This document shows positions 1-9,443 of a stretch of 64,000 nt of DNA, piece by piece. The notes beneath the pieces were generated by a model. The model made no database searches and was not told the DNA's origin. It was given only the letters and a program-made list of their open reading frames with translations. The stretch is from Azorinus chamasolen (taxonomy: Eukaryota; Mollusca; Bivalvia; Cardiida; Solecurtidae): assembly GCA_963576725.1 (NCBI GenBank), contig OY755240.1:61256633-61320632 (forward strand), read 5' to 3'. A program made the position numbers and the translations under genes. Position 1 is the first letter of the stretch. Every line of letters begins with the position of its first letter.

Positions 1-60
1 AATAGTTCCAATTTTTAAAATAATGAACATATAGCATCATAAATAGTTTGTATATTCTAG

Positions 61-152
61 GAGGTGGTAGCTTAAAGCAGGCTGAAAGTAAAGCAGAATG
101 CGCATTAAGGCGCATTCTGCTTTACTTTCAACCTGCTTTAAGTGGTCACCTG
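61..152. mobile_element. TA-family hairpin core, ends not visible
   Basis: A near-perfect palindrome reads GGTGGTAGCTTAAAGCAGG on the left and its complement on the right, around a CGCATTAAGGCG centre. The arms match the TA-1/TA-3 hairpin, but I see no CAGT terminal repeats outside it, so this is a core-only or decayed copy. Confidence 0.75.
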
Positions 153-335
153 TCTTCAAAACTAGAAATAGGCTATTGGGTACAGGGTTAAAGGCAAGGT
201 CCAAACAACACAGACTAAGTTAATGAGGTATGTTATTGACCTTGATATAATGTCACATATTGTCCGATAACTATTTCATTCACTAAAATGGCCTCCAGTA
301 GATAAACGTGTAGAACCGATTATTCTCTGTTATGT

Positions 336-502
336 CCAGATAACATGCGTACATTGAAACATTTTCAAGAATAACTCCAGCAAACCCTATGTTGTATCCA
401 CTCTTTAGAATCGTCCCGAAGAGACGACTCTAAAGAGTGGTCACAGCATAGAGTTTGGTGGGATAATAACGATTGTTGTATCTGAGTACGCACATTTATC
501 TG
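336..502. mobile_element. CA-1 MITE
   Basis: The ends read CAGATAACATGCG and ...TACGCACATTTATCTG. The hairpin arm is ACCCTATGTTGTATCCACTC, with the right arm only partly matching. It is complete but its arms have drifted apart, unlike the CA-1 copies at 6971 and 33360. Confidence 0.75.
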
Positions 503-614
503 TTGCATTGATGTTGTTTAAGATTAAGCATGGTTTATCACTTGATTACATGGGAGAACACTTTATTCCTCAGGATTCTATACACACGCGCAACACTAAT
601 TGAACTCGGTAAGG

Positions 615-937
615 TACAGTGAACCCTGGTTATACCGGTGATATACATTGAAACAAAATTACCGTTAAGTATTTGAAACAACCACTGAATAAATAGGTAC
701 AGTCCCAATAGCACAAGTGAGTGCTTAATGCAGAATACAAGAAGTGCAAAAAGCTCCCTTAGGGAGCTTTTTACACTTCTTGTGTTCTACATTAAGCAAT
801 CACCTGTTGGTACAATGTACTAGTTTTAAACTGGCCAAATGGCTCATTTCATATTTAAACTCGTTATAACGGCAACCTCGTTATACCAGCAGAATGTCAG
901 GAAAGAAACACTTCCGTTGTAATGAGGGTTGACTGTA
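615..937. mobile_element. TA-class MITE, divergent family
   Basis: It runs from TACAGTGAACCCTGG to AGGGTTGACTGTA, with TA at both borders. The inner hairpin (716-808) has arms GCTTAATGCAGAATACAAGAA around AGCTCCCTTAGGGAGCT. The terminal repeats resemble pogo/Tigger ends. It is a TA-class family distinct from TA-1 to TA-5. Confidence 0.75.
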
Positions 938-1128
938 CATTTGTCATACCAGAGGTAAAAAGTTTTTGACCTAAGGCCTCTGTTTTAGGCTGCTTTTTTG
1001 GACTATGCTACTTTTTTTTTTTAAATATTACTCAGATTGACAAGCTGTCTTTATTTAAAATATTTGTAAAACCTGACTGGAAGACTTAGTGTAAGCTTCT
1101 TTTAGTAAATTATCTTAATACAGTATAA

Positions 1129-1262
1129 CCCCTCTTACAGTGGTGCAATACGCTCCTCTAAGAGCTTTCTATATGACGTTCACTCTGCTTTAAGCAGCCA
1201 CCTGCCTAAAAGTATCTAAATTCTTTTATACCAGAATTCCGGTTTAGAGGGCGGTTCCTATA
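1129..1262. mobile_element. TA-3 remnant
   Basis: TACAGTATAACCCCTCT at the left is followed by a shortened core and the typical TA-3 right arm TAAGCAGCCACCTGCCTAAAA. The right terminus is degraded (AGAGGGCGGTTCC). Confidence 0.6.
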
Positions 1263-1380
1263 ATCAGTTTATAGTTTTATTTTGACGTTGGAAGCATATG
1301 TATTTGTTAGAGTAATTTATTATATACATTATCTGTAGAAGATTCATTTTATAATAGAGTGATACAATGTTAGAATAATA

Positions 1381-1600
1381 TACAGTAGAACCCCGTTAAT
1401 GCGACCACTTAATGCGACCACTTAAACAAACATGGCTGTTTTCATAAGCAGGTGGTTGCTAAATGCAGGGCGAAAGTTATGCAGAAAGCTCCTATAGGAG
1501 ATTTCTGCATAACTTTCGTCCTGCATTAAGCAACCACCTGCCCTTGCCACTGTGAATTATGCCCCTTTTTGATGGTCGCATTAGCGGGGTTTTACATGTA
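1381..1600. mobile_element. TA-2 MITE
   Basis: It runs from TACAGTAGAACCCCGTTAAT to GCGGGGTTTTACATGTA. The hairpin arms GGTGGTTGCTAAATGCAGG pair around CTCCTATAGGAG near 1494. It belongs to a subfamily with GAAAGTTATGCAG arms shared with the copy at 49131. Confidence 0.85.
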
Positions 1601-1894
1601 CATGAACTGCCCGGTATTACAATTATACATTTGTTAAGCTCTATGATGATTGTCTGTGTGGTTGCACATACCGCAGTTTATTTATCCACATGTATGCATA
1701 GCGTTAATGTATTGTACATGTGTTTTAAATAACTATGTATGCATTCCTTATTGAAATAAATCTATGTAAAGCGTTATACTTGAAGATTGCTAAATATTAA
1801 CTCCTTTTTTGGTTTTCTAATAATGTCGTCGGCTTTAATGTTAAGAGTGTATATATATATTTAATTTTTTCTCTAAAACTTTATTAGTGACGTG

Positions 1895-1962
1895 TCAAGC
1901 AGTTTGGATCCTAATCAGTCACCAAATTACTCGGCGTCTCATTAGGATCAAAATTGTTTGCA
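1895..1962. mobile_element. TT-5 hairpin core
   Basis: The TT-5 motif CAAGCAGTTTGGATCCTAAT is followed by TACTCGGCGTCTCATTAGGA and TTGTTTGCAA. The left arm has lost its GAGACGCC segment. Terminal repeats were not identified. Confidence 0.6.
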
Positions 1963-2200
1963 AGGATAATCACAAATTCGTCCAACCAGCGAACCATGTG
2001 AGGTGCATCTGGGTGACTTCGTGTGGCGAAAAAGTAACCATGGCACGCATTGTCGTCTGTTTGCATAAGTGATCAGAGGTTCGCTATCGGTTGTGAAAAA
2101 GTTCATTCTTACCCTGCTGTGATAAAAGCATTTTATTTGGATCTGGTAGACTTTTGATTATTTCCAATTGGATCAAGTTTTTGACACTATCGACCAGTTG

Positions 2201-2253
2201 TCAAACAGTTTGGATCCTGATACATGTAAGACAACGATTTGCTCAAGCTGTTT
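2201..2253. mobile_element. TT-5 core fragment
   Basis: CAAACAGTTTGGATCCTGAT opens as in TT-5. Then comes non-family sequence and AAGCTGTTTGC, so most of the right arm is lost. Confidence 0.45.
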
Positions 2254-2343
2254 GCTAATTCGAGTCAGGTTAGCTGAAATTTAATTCATATCTAAAATCG
2301 AATTAAAAAAAAGTTTTACGATGGTGAGTATATTTACGATGGT

Positions 2344-2462
2344 TATACTGCAAAGTAAAATCCTCGAGTTTGATTGGTCAATTAGGCCTGTATAAAGAGT
2401 CTTATTATACTGCAAAGTAAAATACTCGATTTTGATTAGTCAATTAGCCATGTATAGAGAGT
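2344..2462. repeat. two-copy tandem duplication, about 62 bp
   Basis: TATACTGCAAAGTAAAAT followed by CTCGA, TTTGATT, GTCAATTAG and TGTATA occurs twice in a row with a few substitutions. No family is recognised. Confidence 0.8.
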
Positions 2463-2985
2463 TGTGTATCCCTAAACATTCTGATGTATATAGGGCTTCA
2501 CTTCATCGATTCGATCCAAACAAATGCTCTTAAACGAAATAAGAGTTTGGGGCGGAACAAAGTTATCAATTGAGAAACATTTTTGTTATAGTTGTTGTAT
2601 AAAGATGTAAATTGTTCTTAATATATAGCAACAGCAACCGATACATGGCGAAGGTTTTATTCTGCTCTGATGCTGCAACTGTTGTCAAAGTGTTTGTGCA
2701 CGTACCGATTAGCCCCAAATCTCCGCTTTTACAAAGATAATCCACTCTCAATTCGATTGAGATTTTGTTTATGCACATGTACAGTACACGTACCTGTAAA
2801 TTGCAGTATATCCGTTTATTCCAACGCCAATGTTTTTGAATATTATAGAACTGTCATTTCGACGTCATCCAAATGACGTGGGAATTGCTCCATTCCCTCA
2901 ATTAGGTTTAACCGTTCTCATGCTAAACTAGAATGCCCACGGACAACATGTCGAGCCCGCTGGCCATTCACCAATAGAACATGCA
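2463..2985. other. no recognisable feature
   Basis: AT-rich sequence without a credible reading frame or strong inverted repeat. Near 2945, CATGTCGAGCCCGCTGGCC resembles the GTCGAGC hairpin at 4089-4117, which may mark the outer borders of the tandem element between them. Confidence 0.5.
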
Positions 2986-3056
2986 AAAGTTAGACAGAGG
3001 AGATCCTTATCAGGTAGCTCCTATAGGAATGCCTGATCAGGGTCTACTTTGCAAAA
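2986..3056. mobile_element. TT-1/TT-2 hairpin core
   Basis: The centre GCTCCTATAGGA is flanked by decayed arms (CTTATCAG left, CCTGATCAGGGTCTAC right). No TTAA ends are identifiable. Confidence 0.6.
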
Positions 3057-3124
3057 GCATAAAAATGCATGAATATCAAGTAAAGGGTAATTATAGGCAT
3101 ACATTATGTTTGTGAAATCTGACT

Positions 3125-4030
3125 TTTAACCTCCAAGAGTAACCTTTACCTTTCATCTACTGACCTGGTTTATGTGCTCGACACGTTGTACCTTCTAGAG
3201 AAACAGTTATGCCTTCTAGAGAAACATTTATGACTAGTTATTACACAATTCATCCATGGAGTTCTGAATTAAAGCCCGGACAAGCAAAACAATACATGTT
3301 TTTTACCTTTGGCCTCTAGGTATCACCTTGACATTTCAGCTACTGATTTGGTGTCTGTGCGCGACACGCCATACCTTCTAGAGAAACATTTATGGCAAGT
3401 CATTTCACTATTCATCCACAGACATCTGAGTTAGAGTCCGGACAAGCAAACAAATACATGTTTTTGACCTTTGACCTCTAAGTTACACGCTGTACCTTCT
3501 AGAGGAACATTTATGCCAAGTGATTTTAAAAATCCATCAATGGAGTTCTGAGTTAGAGCCCGGACAAGCAAAAATACCTGTTTCTGACATTAGACTTCTA
3601 AGTATAACCTTGACCTTTCAACTACTGACCTGGTTTTTGCACGCAACACGCCGCACTTTCTAGAGGAACATTTATGCCCAGTCATTTTACAATAAATCCA
3701 TAGAGTTCCGAGTTAGAGCCCGGACAAGCAAAAATGTTTTTCACCTTTGACCTCTAAGTATGACCTTGATCTTTCAGTTGCTGGCCTGTAGTTATTTGCG
3801 CGACACGCCGTATCTTCTAGAGGAACATTTATACCTAGTCATTACACAATATCCATCCACGGAGTTCTGAGTTAGAGCCCGGACAAGCAAAAATGTACAT
3901 TTTTTTACCTTTGACCTCCAAGTACGCCCTTGAACTTATCAGCTGCTGACATGAATTTTACACGTGACACGCCGTACCTTCTAGAGGAACAGTTATACCT
4001 AGTCATTCCACAATCCATTCATGAAACATC
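3125..4030. repeat. about 160-bp tandem array, six units
   Basis: Each unit contains CGACACGCCGTACCTTCTAG, GAACATTTATGCC, GAGTTCTGAGTTAGAGCC and CGGACAAGCAAAA. Successive TTCTAGAG motifs lie near 3193, 3376, 3496, 3658, 3814 and 3978, so spacing is about 160 bp with one 120-bp and one 183-bp unit. The long unit carries an extra 21-bp duplication. Bivalve non-autonomous Helitron-type elements (the pearl/CvE group) have tandem cores of about this size. Membership here is inference, since no Helitron end was verified. Confidence 0.85.
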
Positions 4031-4641
4031 TGACCGGACGGACGGGTGCACTAACATACACCAACCATCCGCGGACATTGTGGCGACTATGTCGAGCTCA
4101 CTGCAAGCGGGCTCGACAAAAATAGTGCCTGCTTTATTTCTGATCTGCTGAAAGTTTTACTAATGTCTGATTCGTTCAATCCTTTGAGAAACTAATGCAC
4201 TTGGAAGATCATTTTCTATCCATAAATGTAATAAGCAGGTTATTACATGGTGAACTAGGGTCGCAGAGTGATATAAGCCCTTACCATACAGTATGACGTC
4301 CCTGAGGGGGATCAAAACAACGTCTACATTAACAACCCTAATTAACTGCTACACATATAAGGTTTGCAGTATAATAAAATCGTTATACTCTTTCTATTCC
4401 CTGCTCAGGAAAACACATGTAGCCCTCGCCTAATGGATCGGGCAACATGATTTTTCCTCAGTAGGGAATGAAACAAAAAGCCAGATACCCCGCCAATGAG
4501 CTGTATAACTGATAACACACGTCATACAAGGGGAGGTGAACAATGTTAAGCAAGCCTTTAGTTGAAGCGTAGTAATCTCTCTTGTCGTTGAACGCGTTAT
4601 CTGTAACCGAGTCCCAGGTGTAGCTGTTGGTGACTAGCTAT
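4031..4641. other. flank of tandem array, otherwise unassigned
   Basis: A small hairpin (TGTCGAGC ... GGGCTCGACA) lies at 4089-4117. The rest shows no gene or repeat that I recognise. Confidence 0.5.
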
Positions 4642-4840
4642 TACAGTAAAACCTCTCCAATGCGACCATCTAAAAGAGGTATATAATTCTAGATGCTAGA
4701 TGCAGGTGGTAGCTTAATGCAGGACAAAAGTAATGCAGAAAGCTTTCTGCATTACTTTTATCCTGCATTAAACAGCCACCTGCTTACAACGACACCTATG
4801 TTTATTCATTAGGTGGTCGCATTAGAGGGGTTCTACTGTA
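4642..4840. mobile_element. TA-2 MITE
   Basis: It runs from TACAGTAAAACCTCTCCAAT to GAGGGGTTCTACTGTA. The hairpin centre is AGAAAGCTTTCT, so the usual CCTATAGG centre is cleanly missing while both arms stay paired. Confidence 0.85.
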
Positions 4841-4970
4841 TTTATTGTCGTCTGCAAAATATAGCGTCTGCTACCGATGTCATTGTTCATTTTCCTTTTT
4901 TCTCTCAAGCAGAATATAATCTCAACCTCAAACAGTTTGTACCCGGATGAGTGGCCTTATTGTTTGTATA

Positions 4971-5404
4971 TACAGTAGAATATTTCTTAAGCAATCATTA
5001 ATTTATCGAACACAGGAGTCTTAAAAAGCAAATGGTTGCTTAACGCAGGGTTAAAGTGATACAGAAAACTCCTTTTGGGTCTTTTTGTATAACTTTTGTC
5101 CTGCATTAAGCTACTAATTGTTATTAAAGTCCAGATTTATACTTTTTTGTAATTGCTGCTTAATCCTTTCCTCCATAAATACGCCTTTCTAGGCCTCTGT
5201 TAAAATCACCTGTTGAAACCATTGTGATAAATAGAGCATTTGCTCCTATAGGAGCAAATGCTCTATTTATCACAATGGTTTCAAACGACAAATTTCTAAA
5301 AAAATCCTTTTCTCTAGTTAATGCTCCTTTTCGGTAGATGTATTAACAATTGTTGGATCTAAAGATAGCCTATGAGGTAATGGGTTAAGACACGTTCTAT
5401 TGTA
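4971..5404. mobile_element. TA-4 MITE carrying a nested TT-3
   Basis: It runs from TACAGTAGAATATTTCTTAA to the split right terminus TGCTGC-TTAA ... TTAA-GACACGTTCTATTGTA. Its own hairpin (GGTTGCTTAACGCAGG ...) lies before the insertion. The TT-3 at 5160-5388 occupies the TTAA of the right terminal repeat. Confidence 0.75.
5160..5388. mobile_element. TT-3 MITE nested in TA-4
   Basis: TTAA borders at 5160-5163 and 5385-5388. The long perfect hairpin AACCATTGTGATAAATAGAG / GCATTTGCTCC is centred near 5250. Right side TTTTCTCTAGTTAATGCTCC and GCCTATGAGGTAATGGG are family-typical. Confidence 0.9.
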
Positions 5405-5700
5405 CATGCAATCACAGATTTACTATTGGCAGTGAAAAGCTGTAATATATAAAACATATAACCCTTTGAATTCAGGAAATGAGTGGCCTTGCAACTGCAA
5501 CTAGTGAACGACCAGACGAGCCCCTTGATCAGGGTCAGCACGGTTTTGTCATTACAGATTCTGTTTCAAATTGTACCCTAAAAAGTTTCATGATGAATCA
5601 ACTTTATAGTTAAAACGCTGATATACATTTTCACTTTGAAAATGTGTCATTCAGAAGGTTGACCTTTAGCCTGCTATGGGCAGATGAGTGAATACCTATT

Positions 5701-5765
5701 CAAACAGTTTGGATCCAGATGAGACGCCGAGTAACGAGTAACGCCGAGGATCCAAACTGTTGGAC
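5701..5765. mobile_element. TT-5 hairpin core, right arm shortened
   Basis: CAAACAGTTTGGATCCAGAT GAGACGCCGAG pairs with GCCGAGGATCCAAACTGTTG. The GTCTCATC part of the right arm is deleted. Confidence 0.7.
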
Positions 5766-5993
5766 ACCCTGATTACATTTTGGTAGACACATTGATTATA
5801 GCTTGATATTTGAAAAGTGTAGTAAGTGAAAAAAGATGTAAAAAAAAGCTTGGCTAAGCAGGCTAAAGGTTAATACTGCTCATCAATATTTAGAAACTGT
5901 ACATGCCAGCATTAACATATCTGATCTTTCCATATCAGCTGTCGGTCCTTCGTTCGTCCGTCTGTCCGACACCTCTGTTATCGCGAAGGTAAT

Positions 5994-6203
5994 TTAACCC
6001 GTCCTTCATAATATTATATACGCCTGTACACGCATTTGCAAACAGGGTAGATCCATATCTGACGGCTCCTATAGGAGCCGTCTGATAAAGGTCTTCTCTA
6101 TTTGTTAATTAAATTCGATAGATGATAACATGGCTACAATGTCCCACTTTCCATATTTCAATATAACTATTTTGGCCATCAACAGTAGTAGCAGTAGGTA
6201 GAT
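5994..6203. mobile_element. TT-1 MITE, right end truncated
   Basis: Starts TTAACCCGTCCTTCATAAT, with core GACGGCTCCTATAGGAGCCG near 6070. The right part (GATAGATGATAACATGGC, ATTTCAATATAACTATTTTG) is TT-1, but the last 45 bp are lost just before the TA element at 6205. Confidence 0.8.
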
Positions 6204-6204
6204 C

Positions 6205-6447
6205 TACAGTAAAACCCTTCTGAACCGGAATTCTAGTAGAGAATATTTTAGATCCTTTTAGGAAGGTGGCCGCGTGATGCAGGGTAACAGACATGCAGAA
6301 AGCTCCTAGAGGAGTTTGCTCTGTTTGTTTAAATAGATCTGATTCTATTGCTTCTGTCTGAGTTCATATGCCATTATAAAAAATAATCTTATTATTATTC
6401 ATGACGTCATTATTTCTTACACGAATTTTCAACAGGGATATGGTTAA
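6205..6447. mobile_element. chimeric MITE: TA-3 left half joined to TT-2 right half
   Basis: The left half is TA-3: TACAGTAAAACCCTTCTGAA, ATTCTAGTAGAGAATATTTT and GGTGGCCGCGTGATGCAGG, up to the hairpin centre GCTCCTAGAGGAG at 6302-6314. The right half is TT-2: TTTGCTCTGTTTG, ATAGATCTGATTCTATTG, TTCATATGCCATTATAAAAA, CATGACGTCATTATTTC and a GGTTAA end at 6444-6447. The two halves join at the centre that both families share, with about 16 bp of the TT-2 arm missing. One terminus is pogo-like and the other piggyBac-like. Confidence 0.8.
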
Positions 6448-6554
6448 ACATCTTAAATTGGCATCCTATCTGACTCCAGGCTGTCCATGTAAATGCGTAA
6501 CAGGTCACGGTTATCTGAATAAGGGTTAAGAACAAAGAACGGGATATACATTTA

Positions 6555-6870
6555 ATGCATGTATCAACGGAAGATAATACGTGTATCAGTGGGAAATAAT
6601 ACATGTAGCATCAGGAGATGATACATGTATCAACGAGAAAAGATTATACGAGCCGTCTGATCAGGGTATGCATTATTTGCATATGAAACAATATAGATCC
6701 GAATCTATTGTTTCTACCATACTCAAAGTTCAACGTGTCCATATACATGGGAGATAATATATGTATCAACGGAATATTATGATTATATGTATCAACGGAA
6801 GATAATACATGTATCAACGGAAGACAATACATTTATCAACGAATGATAGTACAACGCATGTATCAACGGG
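6555..6870. repeat. 24-bp minisatellite split by a half TT-2
   Basis: The unit is approximately ATACATGTATCAACGGAAGA TAAT, in two blocks (6555-6647 and 6753-6870). Between them lies a right-half TT-2 (6648-6752) that starts exactly at the hairpin centre (GAGCCGTCTGATCAGGG). Confidence 0.8.
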
Positions 6871-6970
6871 ACGTTCCCGGGAACCAGGCGGGTATCTTCT
6901 AACGTTTTGGTCCAACTCTAAACCGATCAAGGGCTCACTGGAGATGATTAAAGAGAGTACACCCCAAGAG

Positions 6971-7141
6971 CAACACATAAAGGTGCGTACTCAAATACTA
7001 AAATCGTCATTTCTCCACCAAACCTTATGTTATGACCACTCTTTAGAATCGTCTCGAAGAAACGATTCTAGAGAGTGGTCACAACATAAGGTTTGGTGGA
7101 GAAATAAAGAAAGACGTTATTCTTGAAAATGTTTTAATTTT
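6971..7141. mobile_element. CA-1 MITE with co-varied arms
   Basis: Left GGTGCGTACTCAAATACTAA. The arms read CCACCAAACCTTATG and CATAAGGTTTGGTGG, where most copies have CCCTATG and CATAGGG, so both arms carry the same change. The right end runs into a half TT-3 at 7142. Confidence 0.85.
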
Positions 7142-7216
7142 AAGCAAATGCTCTATTTTTCAAAATGGTTTCAAACATGACTTTTATAGATGCTTTAAAG
7201 GGCGTCAGTAGGAGAG
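7142..7216. mobile_element. half TT-3 broken at the hairpin centre
   Basis: AGCAAATGCTCTATTT...AAATGGTTTCAAA-CATGACTTTTATAGATGC is one TT-3 arm plus outer sequence, starting at the centre. The other half is absent and CA-1 sequence abuts it. Confidence 0.75.
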
Positions 7217-7295
7217 ATTGTAACACACAACACGTTTGCTAGTATAATCTTTGCATACTGTTTATAAAAACACTGCACTATTAGAAAATCATTGT

Positions 7296-7545
7296 TTAAC
7301 CATTTCCCTCATATAAACGTGTTTTCACGCATTTGCAAACAGAGTAGACCCAGATCAGACGGCTCCTAGAGGAGCCGTCTGATCAGGGTCTGCTCTGTTT
7401 GTTAATATAATTTGATATATATTTTTCTTTGCTTTCTAAAATGTCTACAATATTCCATCTTTCGTATTTCTTTATAACTATTTTGTTTATGAATATTCGG
7501 TAGGTATTGAAATTTGGCCTAAATATAGAACAGGGAAAGGGTTAA
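7296..7545. mobile_element. TT-1 MITE, full length
   Basis: TTAA at 7296-7299 and 7542-7545. The core CAAACAGAGTAGACCCAGAT CAGACGGCTCC is centred near 7370. The right side TTTCTTTGCTTTCTAAAATG and CCTAAATATAGAACAGGG defines TT-1. The copy at 18754 is very similar. Confidence 0.9.
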
Positions 7546-8011
7546 CCCTTTACAGTATAGACTATTACGGTTGTAGTAGGAACCGTCCTAGGGTCTGTTC
7601 TGTTTGCCTACGGAATTATATAGATGTCCCAAGTAAAAAAATAAAACAAAAGTTCAGCTGATAAATATTTACAATTGTATTATTTCTTACATAGATTCTT
7701 TTATCACAAACGCTTAACCGTGCCATAAAAACGTGAAACAGGCTGTATCTGACGGCTGTATCGCTCATTGTTTACAGCGTAGTACAGGCGGATTCACAAT
7801 GCTCATTTGCATAAAGAATGCACTTGTGCATTTCTGCGATTCAAGGCACTCTGTTTCGGCACTCCAACACGGTAGATTATGTGATAAATGAATATACACC
7901 CAGTAAAGGAGGTAACAGGGCGCAACTGACGATCAACATTGATCATAACAATAAGATATTTCGTTGGAGTATGACTTTACCCTCAAGCACCTGGTCCCGA
8001 GGTTATAAACC
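7546..8011. other. TT-like fragment, then unassigned sequence
   Basis: At 7542-7640, TTAACCCTTTACAG and GGTCTGTTCTGTTTGCCTA look like a short decayed TT-1/TT-2 sharing the TTAA of the previous element. The remainder is unassigned. Confidence 0.45.
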
Positions 8012-8195
8012 GTATTGGTTTGAGTCTGAGATCAGTCTCAAGCATCTGACCAATCAGATACTTGAGAATGATCTCAGACTCAGACTCTGACTCAGATGTT
8101 TTACAAGCTTGCGCCCAGATTGGCAGAATTTTGAGCGAAACTCAAATTCTGAATAATCAAATACTTGAAAATGAACTCAAACTCATTAACAATAG
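8012..8195. mobile_element. CCAAT-box hairpin repeats
   Basis: TTTGAGTCTGAGATC...CTGACCAATCAGATACTTGA...GATCTCAGACTCAG forms a hairpin. A related weaker one follows (AACTCAAATTCTG, AATCAAATACTTGAAAATGA). The family is the same as at 46136 and 50529. Confidence 0.6.
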
Positions 8196-8251
8196 CCTAT
8201 ATACTAAAAACAAAATTATATAGTTATCACTAGTTGCAGACACCGTCACTA

Positions 8252-8480
8252 TTAACCCATTTGCTCCCACGATCCCATATATGGAACGGACGCAAACAGT
8301 GCAGACTCTGATCAGACGCCGCATCATGCGGCGTCTGATCAGAGTCTACACTGTTTGCTGATAGAATATCCAATATAAAACAAAACCAAAATGAAAATTT
8401 AGACCAGACATCCCTTAGATAAAAGATAAACTAATCCAATATATAAGCATGGAAGAATCCACAGGGAGCAAATGGGTTGA
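8252..8480. mobile_element. TT-6 MITE
   Basis: Starts TTAACCCATTTGCTCCCACG and ends GGGAGCAAATGGGTTGA, so the right TTAA has mutated to TTGA. The core CAAACAGTGCAGACTCTGAT CAGACGCCGCAT is centred near 8325 with perfect arms. Confidence 0.9.
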
Positions 8481-8493
8481 TATACGGAACAAC

Positions 8494-8653
8494 TGATAAG
8501 GGTACGTACTCAAATACTAAAATCACTCTTTCTCCACCTAACCCTATGTTGTGACCACTTCGAGGCGAGTCTAAGGTATGGTCACAGCAGAGGGTTTGGT
8601 GGAGGAATAAAGAAGTTAATCTTGAAAATGATTTAAATTACGCATCTTATCTG
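8494..8653. mobile_element. CA-1 MITE, shortened core
   Basis: GATAAGGGTACGTACTCAAA to TTACGCATCTTATCTG. The hairpin is shortened to CTTCGAGGCGAG at its centre and the arms match imperfectly. Confidence 0.8.
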
Positions 8654-8833
8654 AACCACTGATTTTATGATCAACAGAATTTGTTATGTCAGTTGTAAAG
8701 TTGTTTGTTGTTGTAAAGCGGTTCCATGTGATATCTTAGCTACTCTGCTGCTGTAAAAAGTGACGCATGCTTGAACTACGATCTGTTGGCATACTTAACG
8801 TTTAACTGAGTGGCAAACAATCTAGACCCCGTG

Positions 8834-9047
8834 TTAACCGAGTCCCTTATAAGTTATTTTTAGACCTAACCTTGAATAGATCTACGGAAACGGAGCATTT
8901 ACTAGTATAGCGGAACATTTTGGAATTATTTAGTTTTGAAACCACTGTAATAAATAGAGCATTTGCTCCTATTTACTCTATTACTGTGGTTTCATAAAGT
9001 GACTTTTACAGAGGCGTCAAAAGGCGTCAATATGAGGGAATGGGTTA
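8834..9047. mobile_element. TT-3 MITE
   Basis: TTAA at 8834-8837, right border TTAC. The core ACCACTGTAATAAATAGAGC / TTTGCTCC is reduced at the centre to TTTGCTCCTATTTACTC. Right end AGGCGTCAATATGAGGGAAT. Confidence 0.85.
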
Positions 9048-9127
9048 CGAGGCGTCAAAAGGAGGAAACGGATCAAAGGCGTCAACAGGAGGGAATGGCT
9101 CAAAAGGCGTCAATATGGGGGAATGGT
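9019..9127. repeat. tandem copies of the TT-3 right terminus
   Basis: The last 28 bp or so of TT-3 (GGCGTCAATATGAGGGAATG) are repeated about four times, each ending in GGAATGG or a variant. The final unit ends in GGTTAAA. Confidence 0.75.
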
Positions 9128-9158
9128 TAAAGCGGCGTCTCATTTGGATACAAGCCGT
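9126..9158. mobile_element. half TT-5, starting at hairpin centre
   Basis: GCGGCGTCTCATTTGGATAC AAGCCGTTTGC is only the right hairpin arm of TT-5, fused to the TT-3 terminal array. Confidence 0.55.
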
Positions 9159-9443
9159 TTGCAAATGATAATCAAGTCCATATTAGCATTCGAAGAGTTA
9201 AAATGATTCAGGTTATTGATTTGTCGAAGCATGATTTACTGTTATAGATATTTCACTGTCTTCGGTTAATTCCAAATTGTGTGCAGAATCAATCAACGAT
9301 AGTCATTATGTTTAAATTGTATGTATTTCCTACTTCCTAGCTTTGAATTAAACAGTCAATCTCTTTTCATGACACAGCTCATCTATAATGTGGCGACTGA
9401 TCTGGATATTCATTACATTTATTTATAACTCTCTTGATTCGAT

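Noticed and set aside
3100..4030. Possible CRISPR-like array of regular repeats
   Set aside because: Units are about 160 bp, directly adjacent with no unique spacers, and the genome is animal.
7818..8090. 90-codon + strand frame
   Set aside because: It runs through the CCAAT-type hairpin repeat and has no motif.
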